DNA from: Patella vulgata
Taxonomy: Eukaryota; Mollusca; Gastropoda; Patellidae
DNA: 64,000 nt
Direction: 5' to 3'
Assembly: GCF_932274485.2 (NCBI RefSeq)
Contig: NC_065885.2
Coordinates: forward strand, 28,843,062 to 28,907,061
The notes under the pieces were generated by a model, which worked only from the letters and a program-made list of their open reading frames with translations, searched no databases and had not been told where the DNA came from. Position numbers and translations under genes: made by a program. Positions 12,311 through 23,164 of this stretch are shown piece by piece (within the stretch, counting starts at the first letter, position 1; the number at the start of each line of letters is the position of its first letter).

Positions 12311-13059
12311 GACGGACAGGGCTCAATGAAAGGGACGCAGTTGGTTTAGGGTTTGTCTGACCCCTTTGAATATTTGCGCCCCATCTCCAATGAAAACAAT
12401 CATGTTGTTCTGATGCTGTTCTCAACCAGTATCAGACATATATCGTACCTGAGATTTGTTACAAATCGCCTTTAGCATGTTCCACACAACCCAACATATA
12501 TCGGCATCGCGATTAAGGATGTATATCTTTGTTTCTAACACTTATTGGGAATATGTCACGGAAACTACAATGAAAAACATGTTTACAAAAACATTCTAAA
12601 GAGTGAAAACTGGCATATTTCAAGCTTTACTGTATCTAAAGATATAATTTAGATCAGCCGGCTGAAACCCCATCTCCGCTATTTGGTCATTCGTTAGGTA
12701 TAGTGCCCGTTTCCACCGAAAATGATAACGCAAACAAGTGTTCAATCTATAAAAGCATATATTCCTACAAAATGTTTCTTTAGTCAAGTGAAACGAGAAA
12801 TTCATAACTATGCGAGGGTGGGGTGAGTAAATTCGTGGTAACAAGTCTAAATAGGGTAATGGGACAATGGAACAAGTTCACCTTGATGTTGATAAATACA
12901 TAAGACGATATGAACATCAACTAAAAAGATATATAATATGATTCAGCTGCAAGGTGATATATGAATATATACAGCATAGATAATTCAAATATCTATTCAA
13001 ATTAAACCAACTGTATCTATTTATATTTAAGTCTTACATCGAGCTGAATAAATTGGTGG
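12311..13059. other. Interior of the 3-kb element, nothing recognised
   Basis: No recognisable protein or repeat. The - frame at 12620-12844 has no family resemblance. Confidence 0.4.
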
Positions 13060-13500
13060 TTAACAGTGTGTAACTACAAATTGGATCTTTATTATTGCCA
13101 ATGATTTAATGTACCTTTCCACAAGAAGTCTATCGCATCCAGATATTTAAAGCGCGTTTACAATATATTCATTTAAGAAAAAACTTTGTTATTTCGGGAT
13201 TGATATATCGTAAATTCATCTTCATTTGACGAACTACATCCAAACTACACTGTAAACACGGTTTAGAGACTGTATCGGAACTACAGGGTACATCAAACTA
13301 CAGGGTACATCATGCTTTATAGACTCTACCTGAACTACAGGGTATATCGAACTACAGGATGCATCATAGTTTAGAGACTCTATCATAACTACAGTTTACG
13401 CGATTATTTAGAGAGGCTTTATCCGAACTACAGATACATCCCGGTTTAGAGACTCAATCTGAATTACAGGGTACATCATGGTTTAGAGACACTATCTAAT
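13060..13500 (+). repeat. Family K array, units of roughly 37-45 bp
   Basis: Repeated words GAACTACAGGGTACATC, ATGGTTTAGAGACTC and TATCTGAA alternate about seven times from 13240 to 13500. A leader with GGTTAACAGTGTGT, TTTCGGGAT and CTACACTGTAAACA precedes the array. The same leader and array recur at 54219-54550. Spacing is irregular and there are no spacers of CRISPR type. Confidence 0.75.
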
Positions 13501-14059
13501 ATCCAACAGGAAAAATGACGATTAATTTAATATCCGCCGATTTGTGTTGCTGCCATTTTGTATTTTCAAAATATATCTTCAAATTCAGAGACATCGAAAA
13601 CCATATAAAAGACATAGCAAAAGTCATATATTACGTATCTTACGAGATATGCCCTTTTATTACCAAATTTATGTTGTTGTTTTTTTTTAAATGTCAAATT
13701 CGATTTTTCGGCACATTTCACTTGCATAACCACTCTGTGTTTGAGGAATTTAAAAATAAACCCTTTATCCTCCCACCAGTAAATAGTAAAACACACTGAT
13801 TACGAGATATCGCTCTCAGAAAATTTCCCGACATATTTATCACTGAACCAAACTGCATTGGTTTCTTTTGCATTGTTTTAGGGTAAAACGTTATCCTTCC
13901 CCGCCTAATACTACAAGAAAAAAAAATGAAACGTTTTGGTAAGTAAAGCTGTATGACGACATGACGTCATTGCTTTTATGGCGTCATAATTGGGAGCCAA
14001 AATGGTGCCTGGAAATGAGTTGTCGTAACTTTGAAGTGGACGTCGATTGATCAACATAC

Positions 14060-14405
14060 CTCCAAAAAAATCAAGGAAAGTTGCAGGAAGGGGCCGACCT
14101 AAGCAATCTTTATCCTTACCACTTCCACGCCCACCCTCGTCCCAATCTTCATCTGACCACCATTCTGACGATGATAGCCAACAGCGCCCTTGTGCGGATC
14201 GAATGCGTCCTCAGTAGTATATGTGGCGGAATCTGAGGCCTTGACGTCCTCTCAAGCCTTTAACGACAAGCAGGCCTCGACCTCCTCTCAAGCCCCAAAC
14301 GGCTATTTGGTACTCTCGCCGCAGCCTCTCAGGGCGCGCCATGATTGTAGACTTCTGCACATGCTCTCCTCTACACACGTTTTAAACACGTTCAGTAAGT
14401 TCTAA
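14060..14405 (+). other. Serine/proline-rich open stretch inside the 3-kb element
   Basis: One frame from about 14066 reads SRKVAGRGRPKQSLSLPLP and then a serine/aspartate-rich stretch before a stop near 14210. A second frame from 14190 contains TSSQAFNDKQASTSSQAPNG. The local GC content is clearly above that of the surroundings, and GRGRP is AT-hook-like. It may be a remnant of the accessory DNA-binding protein of a Harbinger-type element or a captured exon. No family is recognised with confidence. Confidence 0.3.
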
Positions 14406-14784
14406 GGACGTCAGAAGGAAGTTGCCTATAGGTTAGAAATAAGTTACGCGTGCGCTGCTCAGTTGCCCTGCTGGTAGCCGACGTATGTCAACTTATGAGT
14501 AACTTACATGTAACCTGCGTGAACGCGTGCATAACTAACCTGTCGCGTATTTCTAACTTACGCCTAACCTGTAAGCAATACGTCAGCATACGCTGAAAAT
14601 TTTATGCATGCACAAAATTTTGGGCCGCGTTCGGCGTACAACAACATATACCATCGTATTTCAGCGTGCTCGTAACTTGTTAAAAACGTACCCATAACGT
14701 ATTCAACGTACACCAGCGTGTTTGCTAAATTTCTCATACTTCGGCATACGCGGATGCTATACGTCAATGTGTGACAGCCCCATT

Positions 14785-15108
14785 AGTGAAGAAACTTACA
14801 AAGAAAGGTTGGAGGCGTCCGGAAAACATTACCTGCATAAGAATTATAACACTAGTTTAGTATTTGAAAATTATCTTAGTTGTATCAAGATCAAATTCCA
14901 CAAATCTCTCATCAAGTAATCACCACCTGGCAGTAGAAACTGGTAGATAGCGGGGCACACCTAGAGAAAATAGAATTTGTCTTTATAACTTGTGTATATT
15001 GGAAGATGAGGTTTATTTTATCGTCAATGTGAGACTTTCAGAAAAAGCATCATTTCACAAGAATGCACACCCTTAATTTTTTAAACGCACTGTTTATTCA
15101 AGTTATGT
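14785..15108. other. Intergenic, nothing recognised
   Basis: Short AT-rich spacer between the 3-kb element and the SINE. No coding or repeat signal. Confidence 0.4.
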
Positions 15109-15121
15109 CTGAACATAACCT

Positions 15122-15398
15122 GAAATGAAATGAAATGGGGTTTAACGTTCTACTGTTCTGCTCCTATACTGGGCTAATGAAGACGGACATACGCCATACA
15201 GTGTGCTATGAGGGAATTTTTGCCCGGGCAGCGGCACTGTCGCCTACTCTTATATCGAATTCCAACTGCCAAGGGATCTTTTACGTGCATTTCAATGTAT
15301 ACACGGGACCTCGTTTTTTTGTCTCATTCGAAGGACTAGACAGCTGTCCTTGTCAGGCCCTCTGTTCTGCACCACTGACAAGGGGAAACCACGTCGGA
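15122..15398 (-). mobile_element. 5'-truncated tRNA-derived SINE with target duplication
   Basis: The 3' tail (complement of GAAATGAAATGAAATGGGG) and body match the full-length copies at 49.7 and 53.8 kb, but the tRNA-like head is missing. CTGAACATAACCT flanks it at 15109-15121 and 15399-15411, a 13-bp target duplication. The truncation was therefore present at insertion. Open frames on both strands here are shadows of the SINE. Confidence 0.9.
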
Positions 15399-15411
15399 CT
15401 GAACATAACCT

Positions 15412-16620
15412 AGCCTTAGCAGTCTTCCTATATAAAGCTATATAAATACGAGAACAATATGTTACAAACGGTGCGCAAACTAGTCGTAAACTGGCGTGAA
15501 GTGTGCGTAAACCCGTCGTGACTGCGTGCCATGTCGGGACGAGAATTTTGAAATGTTCAAAATTTTGGTCACGACAAAATTTATCGACCGGGTCGTGAAC
15601 TATGCGCAAACTGTTCGTGAACTCGTCGGGACGATGCGGGAGGATGCGTGCCAGTGTGTGGCAGTGCGCGCCATGCCACGGCTGTCGCGAACTGCCACGA
15701 ATAGTTCACGACTACTGCGCGACAGTTCTCTTCTACAGCATCATGCAGGGAACAGTTACTCCATGTTCCTCCATCCGACGCACCACCCTCTGCCCCAACA
15801 TCCACATAGAGGAACTTGTAGGTAGCATCTGCCACTGCCATCAGAACAATGCTGTGGAAGCCCTTGTAGTTGTAGTAGTAAGAGCAAGCATTGGGTGGCT
15901 TCTTCATGGCGATGTGCTTGCCGTCCACAGCCCCCAGACAGTTGTGGTAGTTCCATCTGGAGCTGAACCTGGCAGTAACTTCCTTCCACTCCTCTTCAGT
16001 TTTTGGGCAGCGCAGCTCTTCGTCCTTATAGACCGCGATGATGGCTTTACACACCTCGGGTATGAACTTGCAGATGGTAGTTGCTTCAACCCTGAAGCTG
16101 TACTGCAGACTTGGATAGGAATTTCCAGTGGCTAGGAAGCGGAGGGTGACAGCTAGCTTGAGTCCAGCTTGAAGCGATTCCCTCATGAAGGTGGACTGCT
16201 TCTGGAGGCGAGGGGATTACTTCTCAACCATCTCTTGGAACAGGTCAGGTGTGATTCTGAGGTATTTTTTGTAGCCCCTTTGATCTTCCTTGTAGAGTTC
16301 AGTCAGTAAACTGTTATACTGTCCAAACTCTTGCCTTCTGGTCAACCATTCCCTGACCCACCATTCCCTGACCCACACTCGTCGTGCCACTGCGGGAAGT
16401 GCATAAACAATGCGCAAACTATGCGCAAACTATGCGTGAACTCGTCGTGCCATTTCGTGTCAATGTGGTCACTGATGGGCATGCATTCGTGAACTATACG
16501 TGAAATAGTCGTGAACAGTGTGGGAGCCTCCCAGTTCGTGCCCCAAAATGGCACGACTTGCCACGACAAAATCGTGGCCAAAAGTCGTGCAAGTGTCAGC
16601 CTGGCATAAGAACCAAATAA
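15412..16620 (-). mobile_element. PIF/Harbinger-like DNA transposon, partial
   Basis: A transposase fragment lies between flanks full of short words such as TCGTGAACTATGCGCAAACT (15.58-15.72 and 16.39-16.45 kb). In complement the right end reads AGGCTGACACTTGCACGAC, which is plausible as an inverted-repeat end; no matching left end was found before the SINE. The flanks enter the coding region at about 15740, so the element looks like a deletion derivative in which terminal repeats and a transposase piece were brought together. Confidence 0.7.
15740..16420 (-). pseudogene. Harbinger transposase (DDE_Tnp_4 type) fragment
   Basis: The N-terminal part reads TELYKEDQRGYKKYLRITPD and EMVEK. An in-frame TAA follows (16214-16216), then SPRLQKQSTFMRESLQAG continues in the same frame. 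Then come LAVTLRFLATGNSY, AVDGKHIAMKKPPNACSYYY, KGFHSIVLMAVADA and GGASDGGTWSNC. These are family hallmarks: the Asp of VDGKH and the Asp of SDGGTW are the first two catalytic acids. From about 15740 the frame enters the terminal-repeat flank, so the third catalytic acid is absent. A mobilising enzyme cannot be made from this copy alone. Confidence 0.88.
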
Positions 16621-16629
16621 GAATCACTC

Positions 16630-17030
16630 ACGAACTTCAAGAACCATCTACGAGTTATCTACGAACTGAAAAAGTTTGGACTCGGAACGATTCGTAGCCC
16701 ATATTAAAGCTGACCACGAAAGGTTTTGTTTCAAAAATCATTTACGCTAGGTTCACACTGTCGTGCGTTGCGACAGGATTGTCCCTATTGAGTCCACGAT
16801 CTAGTACGTGCATATACGTTCGGATACGTTTCGAAACGATCAACACGATTGCAACGACTTACCACAATATATGATAAGACCTGTTAGGATGACCACGCTT
16901 ACTCCACGATTTAAACCACGATTTCAATCGTATCGCGAATCGTGATAGTGTGAATTTAGCATTACGAACTTCAAGAAACGACTGCGATTTATCTACGAAT
17001 CTGAAAAATTTTGGATTCCGGTTCAAATAT
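16630..17030. repeat. Direct repeat pair flanking a MITE
   Basis: ACGAACTTCAAGAA, TTATCTACGAA and TGAAAAA(G/T)TTTGGA occur in the same order at 16630-16690 and 16965-17025. They bracket the MITE at 16744-16965. A repeat unit may have been split by the insertion, or two copies lie next to it. Confidence 0.6.
16744..16965. mobile_element. MITE of about 220 bp
   Basis: The left end GCTAGGTTCACACTGTCGTG and the complement of the right end GCTAAATTCACACTATCACG form imperfect inverted repeats of about 20 bp, followed by a palindrome-rich interior (GATTTAAACCACGATTTC near 16909). No open frame. Superfamily not assigned. Confidence 0.65.
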
Positions 17031-18459
17031 TCTCAACAAATACCGTAAAACGGTTCATCGATCGGATAAGTAACTTCTAAGAAACAGGCAAAAATAAACC
17101 CTACTTATAGTAACATATTTGTTTTGTTAGAAGTAAGCTAAGTTGAATATTTATAGTAAAATATGCTTGTATCAACTGATATTTATTTCGCCAAGCAATA
17201 AAAATATTGCATAATATTGAACTTTTATCACCAAATCCAAAACAAATTTCAAGATTTGCTACACTGTGGTTCGCAAATTACCCCGTTTCCAAATCATTTG
17301 AAAAGGAGATTATTTAGAATATGTATTTATTTTCTTTGAATCAAGTAGATACACTGTAAGAGATATTGTTTAAATAGACTTTTATTTCGTCTTTGATATT
17401 CTGATTAAAATGTGAAGTTGTTATATTAGTGTCAGTGACCACTGTAAAGTATACAGGCCTAACACCCCCATGTTGAACCTCTAGTAAATACCAACGGTCA
17501 TATGACAAATTCGTTATAGTTATGTAAAATTCGTCACGATTATTGACTTCCAACCGCAAAAAACACTTTAATAACAAAATTTGTACATGTTAACATTTTC
17601 ATGCCGTGACATTAATCAAAATGGGTTGTTTTTCTAAAGTTGACCATTTCATTTCAGAACTAACATCAGCTATTGTTTATTTTTGATATATTCAAGTTAT
17701 ATATATTCGACCTCACCCCTTGTCACATAAAACCTTTGATAAAAACCACGCCATATATTATTAGACTCGGAATATTGTAGGCAACCTAATGTAGCTACCT
17801 TCAGCAGATTAATCAGCCATTTTTGAATATTGTACGACCCCCTATATAATTCCATGATTAGATTTGCAGATGGTTGTCGCGTAAGCAACAGTGAATTTTA
17901 ACTATCCAACAAACCCCAAATCAAACTACTCTTGTTTTGGACATTCACATAACTGCTGGTTAATTATAGAACACATAGTAGCTATACAGGACACCAGATT
18001 TTTGCTTTCCAGTAATCTTATTACATTAAGAGTTGGGAGATGCTTATGAAAATTTGTTAATAGTAGCCTACAATATCCTCCCCCAGTGTAACCACTATTC
18101 GTAGATTTTTTTTATAAACAATATTTTATTCACAGAAAAGGATTGAGGAACAGGCTAGGCCTATATTACCTCCCTCCTGTATGACAGAAAATATATACAA
18201 AAAGACTATATAAGCATGTTATGATAGAATCAATCTAAATAGTATAAAAATAAAAGGGCTATGTATATATTTACAATTTCAGGTTTGCCATATTAATATT
18301 TTTAGGTACTAGATAAAAGTTTTAATTAAACCTTCCGGAGATGTCTAGAAATCTATGGACTTGTTTAAAGATAATCTTTAAGTGGCATTTAGCGATCGGA
18401 GACACATTAACAGAACACAGTTTTTATGGGATACAATCACTAGTTTTATTCTAAAAGCA
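17031..18459. other. Intergenic, nothing recognised
   Basis: AT-rich. The - frames at 17341-17577 and 17697-17888 show no known domain. Confidence 0.4.
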
Positions 18460-19110
18460 CGACGTTTCGACAAGTATCCACTTATCGTTATCAAGCACAA
18501 TGACATTTAGTTCGTTCGTTTCTGGGGTTTTACGTCCACTTCCACCTAAGGTGATATCGTAGACAAAGGACATCGCAGACAAGACATAGGAGAGCCGAAG
18601 CTGATTCCTGTTTTTTAGAATATGATTTTGCAATCTTTCCATTTGGCCTTAGGCCATGGATTTGGTTTAGTGGGAAGTTCTTCCCTTTATTTAATACAAA
18701 ACATATCGTTTGGTAGATGATCTCGTCTGCTTCTGGATTGGTAGATGTCATCGTTTGGGGTTAGTGTTTAGGTGCCAGGCCCGCCTTATCGTGGCCTCCC
18801 CTTTCTCCACTGTCCCACTCTCTGGGTTTGGTATCCGTTTTATTTGCGGAATAGTGTTTAGGTGCCAAGTTCGTCTGACCTTAACACCCCCTTACTCCAC
18901 TATCCTGCTAGTTTGGTAGATGTCATCTTTGTGGGGTTTGTGTTTAGGTGCCAGGCCCGTCTTATCGTGACCTCCCCTTACTCCACTATCCCACTCTGTA
19001 GGTTTGGTGTCTGTTTTTGGTGGAATAGTGTTTAGATGCCGAGTCCGTCTGATCGTGACTCCTCCTTACTCTACTATCCTGCCAGTTTGGTATAAATCTA
19101 ACCGTGACCC
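18460..19110 (-). repeat. LINE 3' region with 88-bp tandem units
   Basis: GTGTTTAGGTGCCA or a close variant begins at 18764, 18854, 18940 and 19028, spacings of 90, 86 and 88 bp. Alternate units resemble each other more (GTCTTATCGTGACCTCCCC against the rest), giving a higher-order period of about 176 bp. On the minus strand it follows the LINE coding part directly. Further out, 18465-18570 carries TTGTCGAAACGTCGTGC, typical of retroelement 3' ends, and a block shared with 60265-60330. Confidence 0.65.
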
Positions 19111-19114
19111 CCTC

Positions 19115-20930
19115 TTACTTTACTATTCTACTTAGTCCAACTGTGTCCATTAGGGCGTGGATTTGTTCGAAGATTTGCAGTTTCAGATCTGGTCTCGGGA
19201 AGAGTAGGGTCTTAGTGTTGAATGGTATGTTGTTGGTCTCCATTGTTCTCACTAGTTCCCTTCTCTCCTCCTCGTATACCTCGCAGTCTACCAGGACATG
19301 GTTGGCGGTACATTCTTTTCCGCACTCACAGATGATGACTTGGTGTTTGTAGTCTCGCAGCCGCTCTTTCACCCTTAGCTTCGATATAAGTCTACAAATA
19401 TCTCTTCTAGGGTGATTGAGTGTTGTCTTTGTGTAGATCTTGTCATCCAGCCGGAATCTGTCTGTATGTGTCAAGTTCAACGAGATTTAATTTCCAGATT
19501 GAATTGACGTGTCTTTTGACCATACTGTAGATTTCCGTGGTGCTGTGGTGCTGTGTCCTTGAGACCTTCATTGGCGAGTCGATCTGCCTCCTCGTTTCCT
19601 CTAATGTTGACATGTGATGGAATCCACACGAGTTCTACTTTGCTTCCCTTCTCTAAAACCCTCTGGTACAGCTGCCTGATTTCCAAAATGACTTCTGGTC
19701 TTGAGTCCGAGTTGTCATTTTGGATTGAAATCAGACTGCTCAGAGAGTCGCTTGGAATGACGAACTTACTAGTCTTTTCAATAATATCATTTATATAAAT
19801 AAGGAAGAGGAGCGGTCCGAGGACAGAGCCCTGTGGATTACCAGCAGGGACGGTCAAGGGAGAGGACGACGTACCACTGACAATCACAGATTGGCTTCTA
19901 TTGGTTAAATAACTTCTGAACCAGTCAAGTTGATTTTATCGTCCAGTTTTTGAAAATATTCCTTCTTACATTTCCTAATTAAGTCAATATATTCGTTTCT
20001 AATATGTCTGAAGTTTTGCCAATCCTGGTCAGAATTTGATTTTACAGCACGCTTGTGAATTTTGTTTTTCTTTCTTGCAAGTTTTCTAATACTATTATTC
20101 ATTCAAACTTTATCACGTGGTCGGTCTAATATTTATTACTTTATTTGGAATATTTTTCTTTGCAATCTTTGTCAGTTCACATGTAAAAGCAGCACAGGAA
20201 AGCTCCACAGAATCATCAACAATGGACTCCTAGTATGTCAAAACGTCATGTCTCAGCCCGTCATAGTCAGTCTTATCATAAAGCCAGATAGTACGTTTAA
20301 AGCATGAGCGCTTGGGGCATTTAAAATTAAGTCGACTGTATACAGGCCAGTCATCACTACAAAAATTATCAAGACAGCCAGATTCGGAAATAAAACTAGA
20401 ACAATTACATAAAATAAGATCAATTAAGGTATTAGAGCCCTGTTTGTTGTAACGCGTCGGGTCAGAAATTAATTGATTAAAATAAAAAAGAGACATGGCA
20501 TTATGAACAAAAGTATTACGTTAATAAATCAAGGTTTAAATCACCAAAAATTAAAATCTTGTCAATATCGCTTGACGCTGCTGCACTAAAAGAATTGAAT
20601 ATATAGTTATCCACGTCAATTTTAGAATTAGGTGGTCTGTAAAAAGTACCAATTAGAAATTTGTTTTTATTAATGTTTGTTTCAATCCAGATGCATTCTA
20701 TACTGTCGACTTCTAAATCAGATCTACGTTTTAACATGTATTGTTTTTTAACATAAAGAGCTACTCCCCCACCCTGCCCGTCCTTCCTGTCCTTTCGTAT
20801 GATGCTTTGAACATTTGGGATAGACAGTGATTTAGAAGATATGCTTTTGTCAAGCCACGATTCTGTAATGAAGATAAAATCATAAACAATAGCTAGCCAG
20901 GTCCGCAGTAATAAGATCAACTTTGTTTCG
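19115..20930 (-). mobile_element. LINE with RNase H, reduced by internal deletions
   Basis: Read on -, 20930-20516 has the endonuclease (ITESWLD, GGGVALYVKKQY, GTFYRPP, IFGDLNLDLL). 20496-20230 continues it with LISDPTRYNKQGSNTLIDLIL. 20102-19905 is the linker KKNKIHKRAVKSN. At about 19930 the sequence switches frame to [14 protein letters not shown], the reverse transcriptase block before [18 protein letters not shown], so motif A is lost. Near 19765 it jumps into RNase H ([27 protein letters not shown]), losing YxDD and the first two RNase H acids. 19480-19115 holds the C-terminal zinc motif CECGKECTANHVLVDC. The RNase H points to an I/Jockey-like group. Confidence 0.85.
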
Positions 20931-20939
20931 GAGACTCCT

Positions 20940-21500
20940 TACATTGAAATTCACCACAGCAACAGTATCAGTGGGACCGGGATTTTGTTCGACATCTCCG
21001 GAAAGAAGTATGAGTTTGAAGTGTACATAAGAATACTATATATTATCCATCTGAAATAAAATATATATGCTAGATTTCTTGAAAATACAATATGAAAAAA
21101 CTTTTTTTTTCTATAACGTTCAAAGTGGGAATAAAAATAGTTGGTAATAGTTTTGGCATACCTGAAAACAAATACCAAACAAGAAGTAACATATTTACAA
21201 GACAATATATAAACAAAATATATACATTTAAGTCTCCTTGAGTTATGCATACAATGATGCACTTAACCGGCAGAATATAATTATAATTTATTTCATTTTA
21301 CAGTACATGTAATGTTAGTATAAAATACAATTTCAATTATATAATACAAAATTAAATAGGATGTTTTAAAATTATGACCAGTTAATGTTAAATACAGTTA
21401 AGTTCAATATTTTCAAATAATCTATAATCTATATACTTCCATTCGTTATTTTCAAATAATCTATAATTTATATAATTCCATTCGTTAAAACATATTTGAA
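20940..21500. other. AT-rich spacer, nothing recognised
   Basis: The - frame at 20951-21262 has no recognisable domain. A short duplication (TCAAATAATCTATAATTTAT type) lies at 21412-21480. Confidence 0.4.
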
Positions 21501-21504
21501 ATGG

Positions 21505-22560
21505 AATATGTACTCAGTACGATATAGGTCAATTGTAGTTATTAGAACAAAGTTTAGAATAATAGATGAATTGCTGTCAATTCGAAGGGAATGTTCTAAT
21601 TTTTTCCATAAAAACAAGGATCAATAGAATATATAACTATTTGGAATACTGTGGTGTTTAAAGGTAAGTAAGTTTAATATGATATAGAAGCTATTATAAA
21701 TAATCATTTAGATGAAGTTCAATAGGATATAGGAGTAAGGATATAAAATCAATCATTAAACAAAGTTTAATATATTATAAAGCTATTCTACATGTATGTA
21801 TTAACTAAAGACAAGTTTTATAAAATTTAATCATTTAATCATATGATATAGAACTATTATGAAACAATGTATGATATTTAAGGTAACTTGTGTAAATTTA
21901 TTCATTTAAACAAAGTTCAATATGATGTAAAACTATAATGATTCACTGTATGATATTTAACCAGAAGTTGTATAAATCCGATCATTAAACAAAATCTGAT
22001 TATTAAACAAAGTACAATATGATATAGACCATTGTGAAACTGTATGATATTTCAAGTTAAGTTGTATAAATTTTTCATTAAAATCAAAGTTCAATATGAT
22101 ATAGATCAATAATATAATGAACACTGTATGGTATGTGAAGGTAAGGTGTATGCTTTAAACATTTAAACAAAATTCAATAAGAGATAGACTTATTATGAAA
22201 CACTGAATGATATTTAAAAGTTGTATTAATATAATTCTTACAAATAAAGTCTAAATATGATATAGATCTATTATGAATCATTTTATGAGATCTAAAGCCA
22301 TGTATAACAACTTTAATCATAGTGACAATGCATGTTATTTAAAGACAAGATGAATAACTCTATTGAATCAAAGCTCAATATAACAAAGAAACTATTTTTA
22401 ACACTGTATAATATTTACAGGTATGTTGTGTAAATTTATAAAGTTCATTAGGATATAGAAAGTATTATGAACACTGCATGATATTTACAGGTAAGATTAA
22501 TAATTTAAAAACAATTTTCAATAAGATATAGTATGTATCATGACAATATCATATATTAAA
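21505..22560 (+). repeat. Diverged AT-rich tandem array, about 80-bp monomer
   Basis: About twelve diverged units each contain AAAGTTCAATATGATATAGA, ATTATGAAACACTGTATGAT and ATTTAAAGGTAAGTTGTATA or close variants. GATATAG-type words fall at 21519, 21677, 21724, 21841, 21912, 22014, 22095, 22172, 22255, 22449 and 22522, so spacing drifts between about 50 and 160. No protein coding. Several units keep AGGTAAG, a consensus splice-donor word. Confidence 0.7.
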
Positions 22561-22762
22561 ACATAGGGTCATACTTTGGATAATTCACTGTTAAATACAT
22601 AAAATACTCTGCCTGTTTTCAACCCGATCTTACTTATCCGCCATCTTGCCATTCGTAGATGTAGGAATTGCAATTGTAACTCTTAGTGTAATATTGTTAC
22701 TGTAATATACATAATAATAGTGATTGTAATTGCTACGTGCAGTGTAATACCTTCCAATTTTA

Positions 22763-22799
22763 CTACACTAGGGGTTGCCTCAGAGCACCCCTAGTGTAG
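22763..22799. other. Perfect 13-bp hairpin
   Basis: CTACACTAGGGGT and its exact complement are separated by an 11-nt loop (TGCCTCAGAGC). The surroundings (22560-23160) contain no gene. It may be a transposon terminus; no partner end was found. Confidence 0.7.
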
Positions 22800-23164
22800 A
22801 TTACAATCGAGATATATTAATTGCACTTTACTAACGATAGGATGGGACCGATGCGGTCAGTTAATGGGTTAGTCATGCTGTAAACCGACTAATTATGGTC
22901 ATTTTCCATTACGGAAGACATTTTGTCAGCATAATTTCTGCCTTTCCGAGATAAAACCCGCTGACTTAAGTATAGCCGGGTTGTAATTCATAAAGATTTA
23001 ATAAATACCATACCCCAACCAGGCGATACAGTCCAGGAGGTATACACTTGACTTAAGATGTTTGTGTAATTTGTCGCGTCCTTGCTGTAGTTTTTCATCT
23101 TGATTTAACAATTATTTCAATGTCTTAAGAATCATTTGTACATTTAGGTTACATACCGCACTAT

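Larger units (their letters stand above)
11714..14781. mobile_element. 3.07-kb element with long imperfect terminal inverted repeats
   Basis: The left end (GGGCCTGTCCCAC at 11714) and the complement of the right end (GGGGCTGTCACAC, ending 14781) stay alignable for about 70-80 bp, both reaching AACACGCTGG. Both subterminal zones, 11.71-12.04 and 14.40-14.75 kb, are packed with short words such as AACTTATG, TAACTTACG and ACGCTGA. The end sequence resembles the right end of the Harbinger-like element at 16.6 kb (GGCTGACACTTG in complement), so a non-autonomous PIF/Harbinger relative is likely. No convincing target duplication was seen. The interior holds other repeats. Confidence 0.6.

Noticed and set aside
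13240-13500. Regular repeats as a CRISPR array
   Set aside because: Repeat spacing is irregular, there are no unique spacers, and the context is animal nuclear DNA.
15135-15413. Open frames over the SINE copies at 15.1, 46.1, 47.1 and 49.8 kb
   Set aside because: They translate the same SINE body in several frames and on both strands, and are not genes.
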